DNA of 64,000 nt, taken from Endobacter medicaginis. GTDB lineage: Bacteria; Pseudomonadota; Alphaproteobacteria; Acetobacterales; Acetobacteraceae. The translations under genes were made by a program, and so were the position numbers. The stretch spans positions 248,001-312,000 of the forward strand of contig NZ_JACHXV010000003.1 of assembly GCF_014192375.1 (NCBI RefSeq), written 5' to 3'. Shown here in pieces: positions 43,706 through 52,978 of the stretch (positions within the stretch are counted from its first letter, which is position 1; each line of letters begins with the position of its first letter). The notes under the pieces are model-generated. The model did not search any database, was not told where the DNA came from, and was given only the letters and a program-made list of their open reading frames with translations.

Positions 43706-44624
43706 GCCGGCCCTGACAGCATCGGGTGCGACGGCCTCGGGAAGCTGGCGCGACCTCAGGCTGCGACTGGTTTCGGCGGCGGTGGCGGGCTTGGTCGGGC
43801 TCGGCTGCCTGTGGCTCGGCGGCCCGATGTGGCTGCTGCTGGTGATCGGTGTCGCGGCGGGGCTGGCCTGGGAATGGGTCGGGCTGTGCGGACTGGAGCT
43901 GCGCGAGCCGCCTTCGGTGCTGTTTGGCGCCGGGATCGCGGTGGCGATCGGCGATTATCTGGTGCTCGATGACGGGCTCGGCGCGGCGATGGTGCCGGCC
44001 GTGCTGGCCGCGTCCCTGCTGGTCGCGCTCTATCGCACGCGCAGCGGTGTGGCCCTTGCGGCGGGATGCCTCGTCATCCCGCTGGCCGCCTTGTGTCTGG
44101 TGTGGCTGCGTCGGGGCGATGCCGCGCCCGTGCTGGTGGTGTTGCTGACCGTGTGGGCGTCGGACAGTGGCGCCTATCTGGTCGGGCGCAAGCTCGGCGG
44201 CCCGAAGCTGGCGCCGTCGATCTCACCGGGCAAGACGCGCAGCGGCGCCATGGGCGGGCTGGTCTGTGCGATGGCGGTCTGCGCGCTGGCCGCCGCCTGG
44301 CTGCATCCGACGCCGCTCACGCCCGGGCTGCATGCGGTGACGCGCCTGGTGATCGGCGTGTTGCTGGGCGGGCTGCTCGGGATCAGCGCGCAGCTCGGCG
44401 ACCTGGCCGAGAGCTGGTTCAAGCGTCGTTCCGGGGTCAAGGATTCGGGCACCCTGCTGCCCGGCCATGGCGGTCTGCTCGACCGGCTCGACGGGCTGCT
44501 GGCGGCGCTGCCGGTGGCGGTGGTAGCCATTTTCCTGCTGGCGGCGATCAATCATCACCTTCATCCCCTCCCCCTGGCCGCCCCCGCGTCAACGGGTGGC
44601 ACCGTGACGGACTCCCCTGCATGA
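43689..44624 (+). CDS. cdsA: phosphatidate cytidylyltransferase
   Basis: Inner membrane enzyme that forms CDP-diacylglycerol from phosphatidate and CTP. The 311-residue protein has about seven or eight hydrophobic helices and the signature SDSGAYLVGRKLGGPKLAPSISPGKTRSG followed by DLAESWFKRRSGVKDSGTLLPGHGGLLDRLD. The only suitable start in frame is GTG 43689, inside the uppS end. It overlaps dxr by four bases. Confidence 0.95.
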   Translation: MGALAEPALTASGATASGSWRDLRLRLVSAAVAGLVGLGCLWLGGPMWLLLVIGVAAGLAWEWVGLCGLELREPPSVLFGAGIAVAIGDYLVLDDGLGAAMVPAVLAASLLVALYRTRSGVALAAGCLVIPLAALCLVWLRRGDAAPVLVVLLTVWASDSGAYLVGRKLGGPKLAPSISPGKTRSGAMGGLVCAMAVCALAAAWLHPTPLTPGLHAVTRLVIGVLLGGLLGISAQLGDLAESWFKRRSGVKDSGTLLPGHGGLLDRLDGLLAALPVAVVAIFLLAAINHHLHPLPLAAPASTGGTVTDSPA

Positions 44625-45808
44625 GCACCCCCCGCACCGCCTGTATCCTCGGCAGCACCGGCAGTATTGGCTGTTCCACGGTCGATCTGATGTTGGCGCA
44701 GCGCGAGGCGTGGCAGGTGCGCACGCTGGTCGGCGGGCGCAATGCCGAGCGGCTGGCCGAGCAGGCGATCGCGCTCGGTGCGCGGCTGGCGGTGATCGCC
44801 GACACCGATGCGCACGACCTGCTGCGCGAGCGGCTCACCGGCACCGGGATCGAGACCGCGTGCGGGGCGCGGGCGGTGATCGAGGCAGCGGCGGAGCCGG
44901 CGGACTGGACGATGGCGGCGATCACCGGCGCGGTCGGGCTCGCGCCCACGCTGGCGGCGATCCGGCGCGGCCAGTCGGTCGCACTCGCCAACAAGGAGGC
45001 GCTGGTCTGTGCCGGTGACGTGATGCTGCGTGCGGTCGACGAGGCGCGCGCGACGCTGCTGCCGGTCGATTCCGAGCACAACGCGATCTTCCAGTCGATG
45101 GCGGACGGCAATCCGGTGGAGAAGATCGTGCTGACCGCCTCGGGCGGCCCGTTCCGCACCGCCTCGCGCGAGACGATGGCGCGCGCGCGGGTGGAGGATG
45201 CGCTCAAGCACCCGACCTGGACGATGGGGGCCAAGATCACCATCGATTCCGCCACCCTGTTCAACAAGGGGCTGGAGGTGATCGAGGCGGCGCGGCTGTT
45301 CGGCATGGACGAGAGCCGCATCGGCGTGGTGGTGCATCCGCAATCGGTGGTGCATGGCTTCGTGCAGTATGCCGATGGCTCGGTGATCGCGCAGATGGGT
45401 GCGCCCGACATGCGCATCCCGATCGCGCACTGCATGGCCTGGCCGGGACGCATCGCGACGTCCAGCCGGCGGCTGGACCTGGCCGAGATCGGCCGGCTCG
45501 AGTTCGAATCGCCCGACGACCTGCGCTTCCCCGCACTGCGGCTGGCGCGCGAATCGCTGCGTGCCGGGGGGGCTGCCTCGGCGATCCTGAGCGCGGCCAA
45601 CGAGGTGGCGGTGGAGGCGTTCCTGGAGCGCCGGATCGGCTTTCTCGACATCGCCGAGATCGTCGAGGCGGCCATGGAACGGCTCGGCGCGCCGCCCGCG
45701 GACACGCTCGAGGCGGTCAATCACTGGGATACCGAGGCGCGTCGCGTCGCGGGCGAGGAGCGCGACCGTCGCGAGACCCGGCGCGCGGGTGTGGCGGTGG
45801 CATCATGA
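44621..45808 (+). CDS. dxr: 1-deoxy-D-xylulose-5-phosphate reductoisomerase
   Basis: Second enzyme of the MEP pathway to isoprenoids, using NADPH. The 395-residue protein has the cofactor loop ILGSTGSIGCSTVDL, the metal-binding VDSEHNAIFQ, the ITIDSATLFNKGLEVIEA region and the HPQSVVHGFVQYADGSVIAQMG flexible loop. Start ATG 44621 overlaps the cdsA stop by four bases; the end overlaps rseP by four as well. Confidence 0.98.
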   Translation: MSTPRTACILGSTGSIGCSTVDLMLAQREAWQVRTLVGGRNAERLAEQAIALGARLAVIADTDAHDLLRERLTGTGIETACGARAVIEAAAEPADWTMAAITGAVGLAPTLAAIRRGQSVALANKEALVCAGDVMLRAVDEARATLLPVDSEHNAIFQSMADGNPVEKIVLTASGGPFRTASRETMARARVEDALKHPTWTMGAKITIDSATLFNKGLEVIEAARLFGMDESRIGVVVHPQSVVHGFVQYADGSVIAQMGAPDMRIPIAHCMAWPGRIATSSRRLDLAEIGRLEFESPDDLRFPALRLARESLRAGGAASAILSAANEVAVEAFLERRIGFLDIAEIVEAAMERLGAPPADTLEAVNHWDTEARRVAGEERDRRETRRAGVAVAS

Positions 45809-46917
45809 TCGACCATCTCGTCGAGACCCTGCGCACGCCGCTGGCCTTCGTGGTCGTGCTCGGCGTGCTGGTGTTCATCCACGAGATGGGCCACTACCTC
45901 GCCGCCCGCCTGGTCGGCGTGCATGTCGATGTGTTCTCGATCGGGTTCGGGCCGGTGCTGCGGCGCTGGCATGACCGGGTCGGCACCGAGTGGCGGCTAT
46001 GCGCGCTGCCGCTGGGCGGCTACGTCAAGCCGCACGGGTTCGAGGAGCCCGACGAATCCGATGTCGAGTCCCGGGCCGGGCTGCGACCCGGCCAGACGTT
46101 CCACGACAAGCCGGTCTGGGCTCGTGCGGTGGTGATCCTGGCCGGTCCGGCGTTCAATTTTGCTTTCGCTGTGTTGCTGTTCTCGGCGCTTTACATGGCG
46201 GCCGGCAAGCCGGTGTCGTCGACGCGGGTCGAGAGTGTCACCGCCGACAGCGCCGCGGCGTCGGCCGGGATCCTGCCCGGCGACCGGCTGCGCAGCATCG
46301 GCGGCGTGCGGGTGGACGATTTCGACGACATCATGGCGCAGGTCGCGCCCGCGCCGGGGCGGCATACGCAGGTGGTGCTGGAGCGCGACGGGCACACGCT
46401 GAGCGTGCCGGTGACGATCGGTCGGGCGGTGAGCGACGGCACGCCGATCGGTCGGCTGGGCATCGGCGGGGTGGTCGAGCCGGGTCCGCGTCTGGGGCCG
46501 CTGGCGGCGGTGAGTGCTGCCTGCGGCGAGACCTGGACGGTGTCGGTGCAGACGCTGCGGGCGCTGTGGCAGATGGTGACCGGCTATGCGAGCCCGAGGG
46601 CGTTGCAGGGACCGCTGGGCATCGCGCGGCTGTCGGGGCAGGTGGCGAAGCTCGGTGTGGCCTCGGTGCTGTCGTTCATGGCGCTGCTGTCGATCAATCT
46701 GGGACTGATCAACCTGTTTCCGGTGCCGGTTCTCGATGGCGGGCGACTGGTGTTCTATGCCATCGAGGCGGTGCGCGGGCGGGCCCTGCCGCGGGCGGCG
46801 CGCGAGGCGTCGCTGGGGGTCGGCATGCTGCTGATCGGAGCGCTGTTCGTGTTCTCGACGGTCAACGACCTGACCAATATCGGGTTGTTCCGCTGGCTGG
46901 CGCACAGCGCGGGCTGA
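45805..46917 (+). CDS. rseP: site-2 zinc metalloprotease RseP
   Basis: Intramembrane protease that cleaves anti-sigma factors and signal peptide remnants. 370 residues with FIHEMGHYLAAR in the first helix (zinc His-Glu-His), PLGGYVKPHGFEE, one central PDZ domain (VTADSAAASAGILPGDRLRSIGG) where E. coli has two, and NLFPVPVLDGGRL with the third ligand Asp in a C-terminal helix. The single PDZ and shorter length are usual in alphaproteobacteria. Confidence 0.96.
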   Translation: MIDHLVETLRTPLAFVVVLGVLVFIHEMGHYLAARLVGVHVDVFSIGFGPVLRRWHDRVGTEWRLCALPLGGYVKPHGFEEPDESDVESRAGLRPGQTFHDKPVWARAVVILAGPAFNFAFAVLLFSALYMAAGKPVSSTRVESVTADSAAASAGILPGDRLRSIGGVRVDDFDDIMAQVAPAPGRHTQVVLERDGHTLSVPVTIGRAVSDGTPIGRLGIGGVVEPGPRLGPLAAVSAACGETWTVSVQTLRALWQMVTGYASPRALQGPLGIARLSGQVAKLGVASVLSFMALLSINLGLINLFPVPVLDGGRLVFYAIEAVRGRALPRAAREASLGVGMLLIGALFVFSTVNDLTNIGLFRWLAHSAG

Positions 46918-47079
46918 GAGCAGGGCCGCGCGCCCCGCGAGGGTCGCCTTGCCTTGGTCGGGGATTATCGGCTAGTGCCCGCACGAGGGCGGTTTCGGGC
47001 AAGTGTGGTCCGGTTCCGCCAAGCCGCTCACGAACCGCAGGGTCGGGGCCGGCGGCGTGTCTACGGGGGGATCGGCTGC

Positions 47080-49491
47080 TTGTTCGGTAAACGCTTCGCA
47101 TTGCTGGCCTCGGTCTGCCTCGTGCCGCTGGCGCAGGGCTTCACGCCGGAGGCTCGTTCCGCCACCCGCCATGCCCATGCCGCCGCCCATGCGGCGAACG
47201 CGGCGGCGATCTCGTCGGAGGGCCGGATCTCGGCGATCGAGGTGCGCGGCAACGAGCGCATCGAGAACTCCACCATCCTGTCCTATCTGCTGGTGCAGCC
47301 GGGCGATCCGTTCGACCGCGCGCAACTCGATCGCAGCCTCAAGACGCTCTATGCGACCGGCCTGTTCCATGACGTGAAGCTCGGCCGCGAGGGCGACACG
47401 CTGATCGTGCAGGTGACCGAGAACCCGATCGTCAACCGCATCGTGTTCGAGGGCAATTCGGCGATCAAGGACGAGGATCTGGTCAAGGTTCTCACCCTGC
47501 GCTCGCGCGCGGTCTACACGCCCGACATGGCGCAGGCCGACCGGCAGAAGATCATCTCGCAATACGCCGAGAAGGGCCGCTACGCGGTGACGGTGACGCC
47601 GCAGATCATCCGCCTCGCCCATAACCGCGTCGACGTGGTGTTCAAGATCAACGAAGGCTCGATCACGCTGATCCAGAAGATCGCCTTCGTCGGCAACCAT
47701 GCCTTCTCCGAGAGCCGCCTGCGCGGCGTGGTCAGCTCGCGGCAGACCGCCTGGTGGCGGTTCTTCTCCAGCTCGGACGAATACAACCCCGATCGCGTCC
47801 AGTATGACCGCGAACTGCTGCGCCGGTTCTACCTGCGCAACGGCTATATCGACTTCAACGTGATCGACGCCACCGGCGAGATGTCGCCGGATCGCAAGTC
47901 GTTCTACATCACCTATACATTGTCGGAAGGCGAGCGTTACAAGATCGCCAAGGTCGAGGTGCAGTCCTCGCTCAACCATGTCACGCCCGACAGCCTCAAG
48001 GGGCGGATCGACGTGCTGGCCCATACCTGGTACGACGGCGACGACATCCAGCGCAACGCCGACAACCTGCAGAACTACCTGCAATCGACCGGCTATCCGT
48101 TCGCCGTGGTGCGCCCCGAGATCGCCCGCAACCAGACCAAACACACCGTCGATCTGGTGTTCGACGTCTCCGAAGGCCCGCGCGTCTATGTCGAGCGCCT
48201 CGAGATCAGCGGCAACACCCGCACCGAGGATCACGTGATCCGGCGGATGTTCGACTTCGCCGAGGGCGATCCGTTCACGCCGGTGGCGCAGCGCCGCTCG
48301 AAGCAGCTGCTCCAGGACATGGGCTATTTCTCGTCGGTCAATGTCGACACCCAGCCCGGTTCCGCACCCGACCGTGTGGTGGTCAACACCACGGTGGCGG
48401 AGAAGGCGACCGGCGAACTGTCGCTCGGCGGCGGTTACTCCACCGACGTCGGCGTGCTCGGCAATGCCGGCGTGCGCCAGCGCAACCTGCTCGGCACCGG
48501 CATCGACGCCAACCTCCAGGGGCAGGTCGCCTACTACCAGAAGCAGGTGAATTTCTCGGTCACCGACCCGTATTTCCTCGGCCGCAACATGGTCGCGGGC
48601 TTCGACCTGTACTACATGGACGACAACAACAACCAGATCGCCAGCTATTACGAGACCAAGTATGGCGGCACGCTGCGCTGGGGCTATTCGTTCAACCGCT
48701 ACCTGTCGCAGAGCTGGAACTACTCGCTGGTCAACCGCTCGGTGAGCGGCATCGGCACCTACACCTCGCTCTACATCCAGGACCAGACCGGCCACTCGCT
48801 GCTGTCGCAGATCGGCACCACGCTGGCCTGGGACCATCGCGACAGCGCGCTGGCCCCCCACAAGGGCTATATCGTGCGCCCGGCGATCGACTTCGCCGGC
48901 ATCGGCGGCAACGAGAAATACCTGCGCTACAAGCTCGATGCGCAGTATTTCATCCCGCTCGACAAGTTCACCGGCGATCACGCCTGGACGATCAAGCTGT
49001 CGGCCGGCGTGGGCTATCTCCAGGACTGGGGTGGCGGACGCCGCGACGTGATCGACAATTTCTATCTCGGCGGCGACAACCTGCGCGGCTTCCTCGACGG
49101 CGGCGTCGGCCCGCACTCGCAGGCGATGCAGTCGCCCTACAACAACTACGCCGACGCGCTAGGCGGCCGGTTCATCTACACCCAGTCCACACAGCTGCAG
49201 TTCCCGCTGCCGGTGGGGCCGGATGTCGGGCTGTCGGGCCGGTATTTCGTCGATGTCGGTGGTCTGGGCGATCCGCGCTACTCGAAGAACCACACCGCCG
49301 ATCCGTCCAACCCGGCGACCTACCAGCCGATCCTGGGCGACAACCTCAAGCCGCGCGTCTCCACGGGCGTGGGCATCTCGTGGGACAGCCCGTTCGGCCT
49401 GATCAACGTCGACCTCGGTATCCCGATCGTCAAGCAGCGCCAGGATCAGACCCGCGTGTTCCGGTTCGGCTTCGGATCGAGCTTCAACTAG
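47080..49491 (+). CDS. bamA: outer membrane protein assembly factor BamA
   Basis: Omp85 protein that inserts beta-barrels in the outer membrane. Signal peptide (KRFALLASVCLVPLAQG), five POTRA repeats from about residue 45 (starting ISAIEVRGNERIENSTILSYL), then a 16-strand barrel with the VRGF-type motif as NLRGFLDGGVG and a C-terminal strand RFGFGSSFN. Start TTG 47080 lies nine bases after GGGGGG and places the signal peptide at the very N-terminus; the frame is open to 46954. 803 residues. The protein ends in Asn rather than the usual Phe. Confidence 0.96.
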   Translation: MFGKRFALLASVCLVPLAQGFTPEARSATRHAHAAAHAANAAAISSEGRISAIEVRGNERIENSTILSYLLVQPGDPFDRAQLDRSLKTLYATGLFHDVKLGREGDTLIVQVTENPIVNRIVFEGNSAIKDEDLVKVLTLRSRAVYTPDMAQADRQKIISQYAEKGRYAVTVTPQIIRLAHNRVDVVFKINEGSITLIQKIAFVGNHAFSESRLRGVVSSRQTAWWRFFSSSDEYNPDRVQYDRELLRRFYLRNGYIDFNVIDATGEMSPDRKSFYITYTLSEGERYKIAKVEVQSSLNHVTPDSLKGRIDVLAHTWYDGDDIQRNADNLQNYLQSTGYPFAVVRPEIARNQTKHTVDLVFDVSEGPRVYVERLEISGNTRTEDHVIRRMFDFAEGDPFTPVAQRRSKQLLQDMGYFSSVNVDTQPGSAPDRVVVNTTVAEKATGELSLGGGYSTDVGVLGNAGVRQRNLLGTGIDANLQGQVAYYQKQVNFSVTDPYFLGRNMVAGFDLYYMDDNNNQIASYYETKYGGTLRWGYSFNRYLSQSWNYSLVNRSVSGIGTYTSLYIQDQTGHSLLSQIGTTLAWDHRDSALAPHKGYIVRPAIDFAGIGGNEKYLRYKLDAQYFIPLDKFTGDHAWTIKLSAGVGYLQDWGGGRRDVIDNFYLGGDNLRGFLDGGVGPHSQAMQSPYNNYADALGGRFIYTQSTQLQFPLPVGPDVGLSGRYFVDVGGLGDPRYSKNHTADPSNPATYQPILGDNLKPRVSTGVGISWDSPFGLINVDLGIPIVKQRQDQTRVFRFGFGSSFN

Positions 49492-49597
49492 TGTCCTGCC
49501 CCGGGAATTCGCTCGCGACGTCCCGGGACAAGCAGGCCACGACCTGAAATGGGCCGCCCCGCCGGTCCTCAAATCGCCAAAATCGGCGGGCAGGACA
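49492..49597. repeat. 106-bp inverted-repeat segment after bamA
   Basis: TGTCCTGCCC (49492-49501) and its exact complement GGGCAGGACA (49588-49597) bound a 106-base stretch that starts immediately after the bamA stop. Inside the left end, CCCGGGA and TCCCGGG (49500-49506, 49521-49527) form a second stem. It could be a degenerate MITE or a structured intergenic element; no target duplication is obvious. Confidence 0.4.
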
Positions 49598-49631
49598 TCG
49601 GATCCTCCCGCCTACGTCCAGTGTTGAGGTC

Positions 49632-50492
49632 ATGATGTCCCGTCTCGTCTCCGCTGCCGGCGTGCTCGCCGCAGCCCTGTCGTTGCAGCCGCTGGCGGCC
49701 CACGCCCAGGCGCAGTCCGGCAAGGGCTGGTTCGTGCCGCAGGCCGCAGCCCCGCAGGGTGACGCGCCGCATTCGGTGGTGCGCCGCGCTGCCCCCGCGC
49801 CGCGTCCCGCCCCGGTGCAGCAGCCCGCCGATGACGACCAGCAGGCGGCGAGCAATGGCGCGCCGCCCGTGCTGCCGCTGCCCCCCGTGCCGAGCGTGCC
49901 CGAGCAGCCCAAAGCCTCGGCCCCGCCCTCGGCGGTGATCGGCGTGCTCTCGGTGCCCGACGTGATGGCGAATTCGACCGCCGCGCAGGAAATCGAGAAG
50001 ACGCTGGGCGCACGCCGCGACGCGCTCCAGGCCGATGCCCAGAAGGAGCAGGCGAGCTGGCGCGAGGTCCAGCAGCAGATCCAGTCCGGCAAGGGGCTCA
50101 CCCAGGAGCAGGCGCAGGCCAAGCTGCGCGCGCTGCAGGAGCGGGTGGCACGCGCGCAGCGCGACTTCCGCGAGCGCAACCGCATCATCCAGGAAGCGGC
50201 CCAGGTCGCCCTCGGCCAGGTCGAGCGCACGCTGGTGCAGGTCATCAAGCAGGTGGCGGCGGCGCACGGCATGAACCTGGTGCTGCATCGTGAGCAGGTC
50301 GCGCTCAGCATGCCGGCCCTCGATGTCACGCAGAGCGTGGCCGACGTGCTGAACAAGTCGCTGCCGCGCGTGTTCATCCCGGCCGATGGCGAGGACCCCG
50401 AGAAGCTCGCCAAGTCGGGCAAGTTCCCGACCACCGCCGATGCGCCGGCCAATGCGACGCCTGCGCCGCAGGCGGTCTCCGCGCCGAAGTAG
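49632..50492 (+). CDS. OmpH/Skp family periplasmic chaperone
   Basis: Periplasmic holdase for outer membrane proteins in transit to BamA. 286 residues: signal peptide ending in LAAHAQA, then an unusual Pro/Ala-rich segment of about 75 residues, then the Skp core with AVIGVLSVPDVMANSTAAQEIEK and a long coiled-coil hairpin (LQADAQKEQASWREVQQQIQ ... ARAQRDFRERNRIIQEAAQ). E. coli Skp is about 160 residues; the extra proline-rich N-terminal linker and a polar tail explain the difference. Sits between bamA and lpxD as in most proteobacteria. Confidence 0.9.
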   Translation: MMSRLVSAAGVLAAALSLQPLAAHAQAQSGKGWFVPQAAAPQGDAPHSVVRRAAPAPRPAPVQQPADDDQQAASNGAPPVLPLPPVPSVPEQPKASAPPSAVIGVLSVPDVMANSTAAQEIEKTLGARRDALQADAQKEQASWREVQQQIQSGKGLTQEQAQAKLRALQERVARAQRDFRERNRIIQEAAQVALGQVERTLVQVIKQVAAAHGMNLVLHREQVALSMPALDVTQSVADVLNKSLPRVFIPADGEDPEKLAKSGKFPTTADAPANATPAPQAVSAPK

Positions 50493-50498
50493 GGCGCC

Positions 50499-51560
50499 AT
50501 GTCCGGCCAGGGGCTGGGGGCAGCGCGGTTCTTCCGCCGCGCCGGTCCGTTCCGGTTGAGCGAACTCGCGGAGCTGGCCGGGTGCGAGCTGCGCGCGCCT
50601 CAGGGGGCGGGCGAGCGTATGTTCAGCGGCGTCGCCCCGTTGCAGGCGGCGGGCGCGCAGGAGCTGAGCTTCCTCGACAACCGCCGCTACCTGCCGGTGC
50701 TCGACGCCACCCGGGCCGGCGCGGTGATCTGCGCGCCGGCCTTCGCCGGCCGGGTGCCGCAGGGATGTGCGGCGCTGGTGACGCGCGCGCCCTATGTGGC
50801 CTGGGCGAGGATCGCGGCCCATTTCCATCCCGCGCCTGCCGTGCGGCCCGGCGTACACCCCAGCGCGGTGATCGACGAGGGCGCCCAGGTCGATCCGCAG
50901 GCGGAGATCGGCGCGTTCGTGCAGGTCGGCGCGGGTGCGGTGATCGGCGCCGGGACGCGGATCGCCTCGCATGCGGCGATCGGGCCGGGGGTGGTGATCG
51001 GTGCGTGCTGCCGGATCGGCCAGCATGTCTCGCTCAGCCATGCGCGGCTGGGGGATCGGGTGACGCTGCATCCCGGGGCGCGGATCGGCCAGGAGGGCTT
51101 CGGCTTCGCGCTGACGGAAAGCGGATTCCTCACCGTGCCGCAGCTCGGGCAGGTGGTGATCGGCGATGATGTCGAGATCGGCGCCAACAGCACCATCGAT
51201 CGGGGGTCCGCCACGGACACGGTGATCGGCGCGGGGTCGCGGCTCGACAATCTGGTGCAGATCGGGCACAACGTGCGCCTTGGCAGGTGCTGCATCGTGG
51301 TTGCGCAGGCCGGCATTTCCGGCTCGACGGAGCTGGAGGATTTCGTGACGGTCGCCGCCCAGGCGGGTCTGATCGGCCATATCCGGATCGGTGCGAAGGC
51401 CCGGATCGGGGCGCAGGCAGGGGTGATGTCGGATGTCGCGTCCGGTGCGGACGTGATCGGCAGCCCGGCGATGCCGTTTCGCGAATTCTTCCGCAATGTC
51501 GCGGTGCTCAGGCGGCTCGCCCGGCGCCCGGAGGCGTCAGCCGACGGGCCCGCGGACTAG
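50499..51560 (+). CDS. lpxD: UDP-3-O-(3-hydroxyacyl)glucosamine N-acyltransferase
   Basis: Third step of lipid A synthesis, N-acylation with a 3-hydroxyacyl-ACP. 353 residues: N-terminal uridine-binding domain (GVAPLQAAGAQELSFLDNRRYLP), then left-handed beta-helix hexapeptide repeats (VIGAGTRIASHAAIGPGVVIGA) and the catalytic His in VQIGHNVRLGRCCIV. Six bases after the skp-type gene. Ends in a short Arg-rich helix. Confidence 0.97.
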   Translation: MSGQGLGAARFFRRAGPFRLSELAELAGCELRAPQGAGERMFSGVAPLQAAGAQELSFLDNRRYLPVLDATRAGAVICAPAFAGRVPQGCAALVTRAPYVAWARIAAHFHPAPAVRPGVHPSAVIDEGAQVDPQAEIGAFVQVGAGAVIGAGTRIASHAAIGPGVVIGACCRIGQHVSLSHARLGDRVTLHPGARIGQEGFGFALTESGFLTVPQLGQVVIGDDVEIGANSTIDRGSATDTVIGAGSRLDNLVQIGHNVRLGRCCIVVAQAGISGSTELEDFVTVAAQAGLIGHIRIGAKARIGAQAGVMSDVASGADVIGSPAMPFREFFRNVAVLRRLARRPEASADGPAD

Positions 51561-51595
51561 GCGCGCGCAGTGAAGATCGAATTCGGGTCAGCAGG

Positions 51596-52093
51596 ATGAG
51601 GGACGAGGCGGTGACGGTGGCGGAAGTGGCGGCGGATCAGCAGACGGCCACGCGGATCGACCAGATCGACGTCAACGAGATCATGGCCGCGATCCCGCAT
51701 CGTTTTCCGATGCTGATGATCGACCGCATGGTCGAGATCGAGCTCGGCCAGCAGGCGACGGGGATCAAGAACGTCACCGTCAACGAGCCGTTCTTCCAGG
51801 GCCATTTTCCGCAGCGGCCGGTGATGCCCGGCGTGCTGATCATCGAGGCGATGGCGCAGACCGCAGCGACGCTGGTTGTGCTCACGCTCGGCGAGTCGGC
51901 ACGCGGCAAGCTGGTCTACTTCATGACCATCGAGGACGCGAAGTTCCGCCGACCCGTCGGCCCGGGCGACCAGCTCCGCATCCATGTCGACAAGCAGCGG
52001 CAGCGCAACACGGTGTGGAAGTTCCGCGGCGTGGCGCGCGTCGATGGCGTGTCGGTCGCGGAGGCGACGTTCTCCGCGATGATCATGAGCTGA
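51596..52093 (+). CDS. fabZ: 3-hydroxyacyl-[acyl-carrier-protein] dehydratase FabZ
   Basis: Hot-dog-fold dehydratase of fatty acid elongation, competing with lipid A synthesis for 3-hydroxyacyl-ACP. 165 residues with IPHRFPMLMIDRMVEIE (catalytic His), FFQGHFPQRPVMPGVLIIEAMAQ (catalytic Glu region). Start ATG 51596 or GTG 51611; the second sits just after GAGGGACGAGG. Placement between lpxD and lpxA is standard. Confidence 0.97.
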   Translation: MRDEAVTVAEVAADQQTATRIDQIDVNEIMAAIPHRFPMLMIDRMVEIELGQQATGIKNVTVNEPFFQGHFPQRPVMPGVLIIEAMAQTAATLVVLTLGESARGKLVYFMTIEDAKFRRPVGPGDQLRIHVDKQRQRNTVWKFRGVARVDGVSVAEATFSAMIMS

Positions 52094-52110
52094 CGCGAAG
52101 GCGCGTATCG

Positions 52111-52977
52111 ATGATGAGCCAGACGATCAGTCCGGTCGTGACGCAGGCGGTGGTCATCCACCCATCCGCCATCGTCGATCCGCGCGCGCGTCTGGGCGCA
52201 GGCGTGCAGGTCGGGCCGTGGTGTCAGGTCGGGCCGGACGTGACACTCGGCGACGGGGTGCGGCTGGTCAGCCATGTGGTGGTCGATGGCCGGACCACGA
52301 TCGGTGCGGGCACGGTGGTCTGGCCGTTCACCACCATCGGGCTGGCGCCTCAGGACCTCAAATATGCCGGCGAACCGACCGCCTGCGAGATCGGCGCGCG
52401 CTGCACGATCCGCGAGAACGTCACCATCCATCGCGGCACGGTGGGCGGCGGCGGGCTGACGCGGATCGGCGACGACTGCCTGCTGATGGCCGTCGCCCAT
52501 GTCGCGCATGACTGCCTGATCGGGGATCGGGTCATCATCGTCAACAACGTGGTGCTCGGTGGCCATGTGCAGATCGGCGACCATGCCCGGATCATGGGCT
52601 CGTCGGCGGTGCATCAGTTCGTGCGCATCGGCCGGGCGGCGATGGTCGGCGGGGTGTGCGGCGTCGAGGCGGACGTGATCCCCTATGGCAGCGTGATCGG
52701 CAACCGCGCTCGGCTGGTCGGGCTGCACTGGATCTGGCTGCGTCGCAACGGCGTTTCCGCCCCCGAGATCCGGCGGCTGCGCCAGGCGTTCCGTACGCTG
52801 TATCCGCGCGGCTCCGAAGAGGGCGGCGTGTTCACCGAACGGCTGGCCGCGATGCGGGCCGAATATGGTGCCGATCCGCGGGTGGCGGAGATCCTGGCCT
52901 TCATCGATGCGCCGTCGAGGCGCGGCCTGGTGCGTCCGGCGCAGGTGCATGCCGAGGACGAGGCCGACGGGGTCTGA
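52111..52977 (+). CDS. lpxA: acyl-ACP--UDP-N-acetylglucosamine O-acyltransferase
   Basis: First enzyme of lipid A synthesis. 288 residues with hexapeptide repeats from IHPSAIVDPRARLGAGV, the catalytic His in MAVAHVAHDCLIGD, GGHVQIGDHARIMGSSAVHQFVRIG and a C-terminal helical domain. Start ATG 52111, 17 bases after fabZ. The C-terminal extension of about 20 residues is longer than in E. coli. Confidence 0.97.
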   Translation: MMSQTISPVVTQAVVIHPSAIVDPRARLGAGVQVGPWCQVGPDVTLGDGVRLVSHVVVDGRTTIGAGTVVWPFTTIGLAPQDLKYAGEPTACEIGARCTIRENVTIHRGTVGGGGLTRIGDDCLLMAVAHVAHDCLIGDRVIIVNNVVLGGHVQIGDHARIMGSSAVHQFVRIGRAAMVGGVCGVEADVIPYGSVIGNRARLVGLHWIWLRRNGVSAPEIRRLRQAFRTLYPRGSEEGGVFTERLAAMRAEYGADPRVAEILAFIDAPSRRGLVRPAQVHAEDEADGV

Positions 52978-52978
52978 G

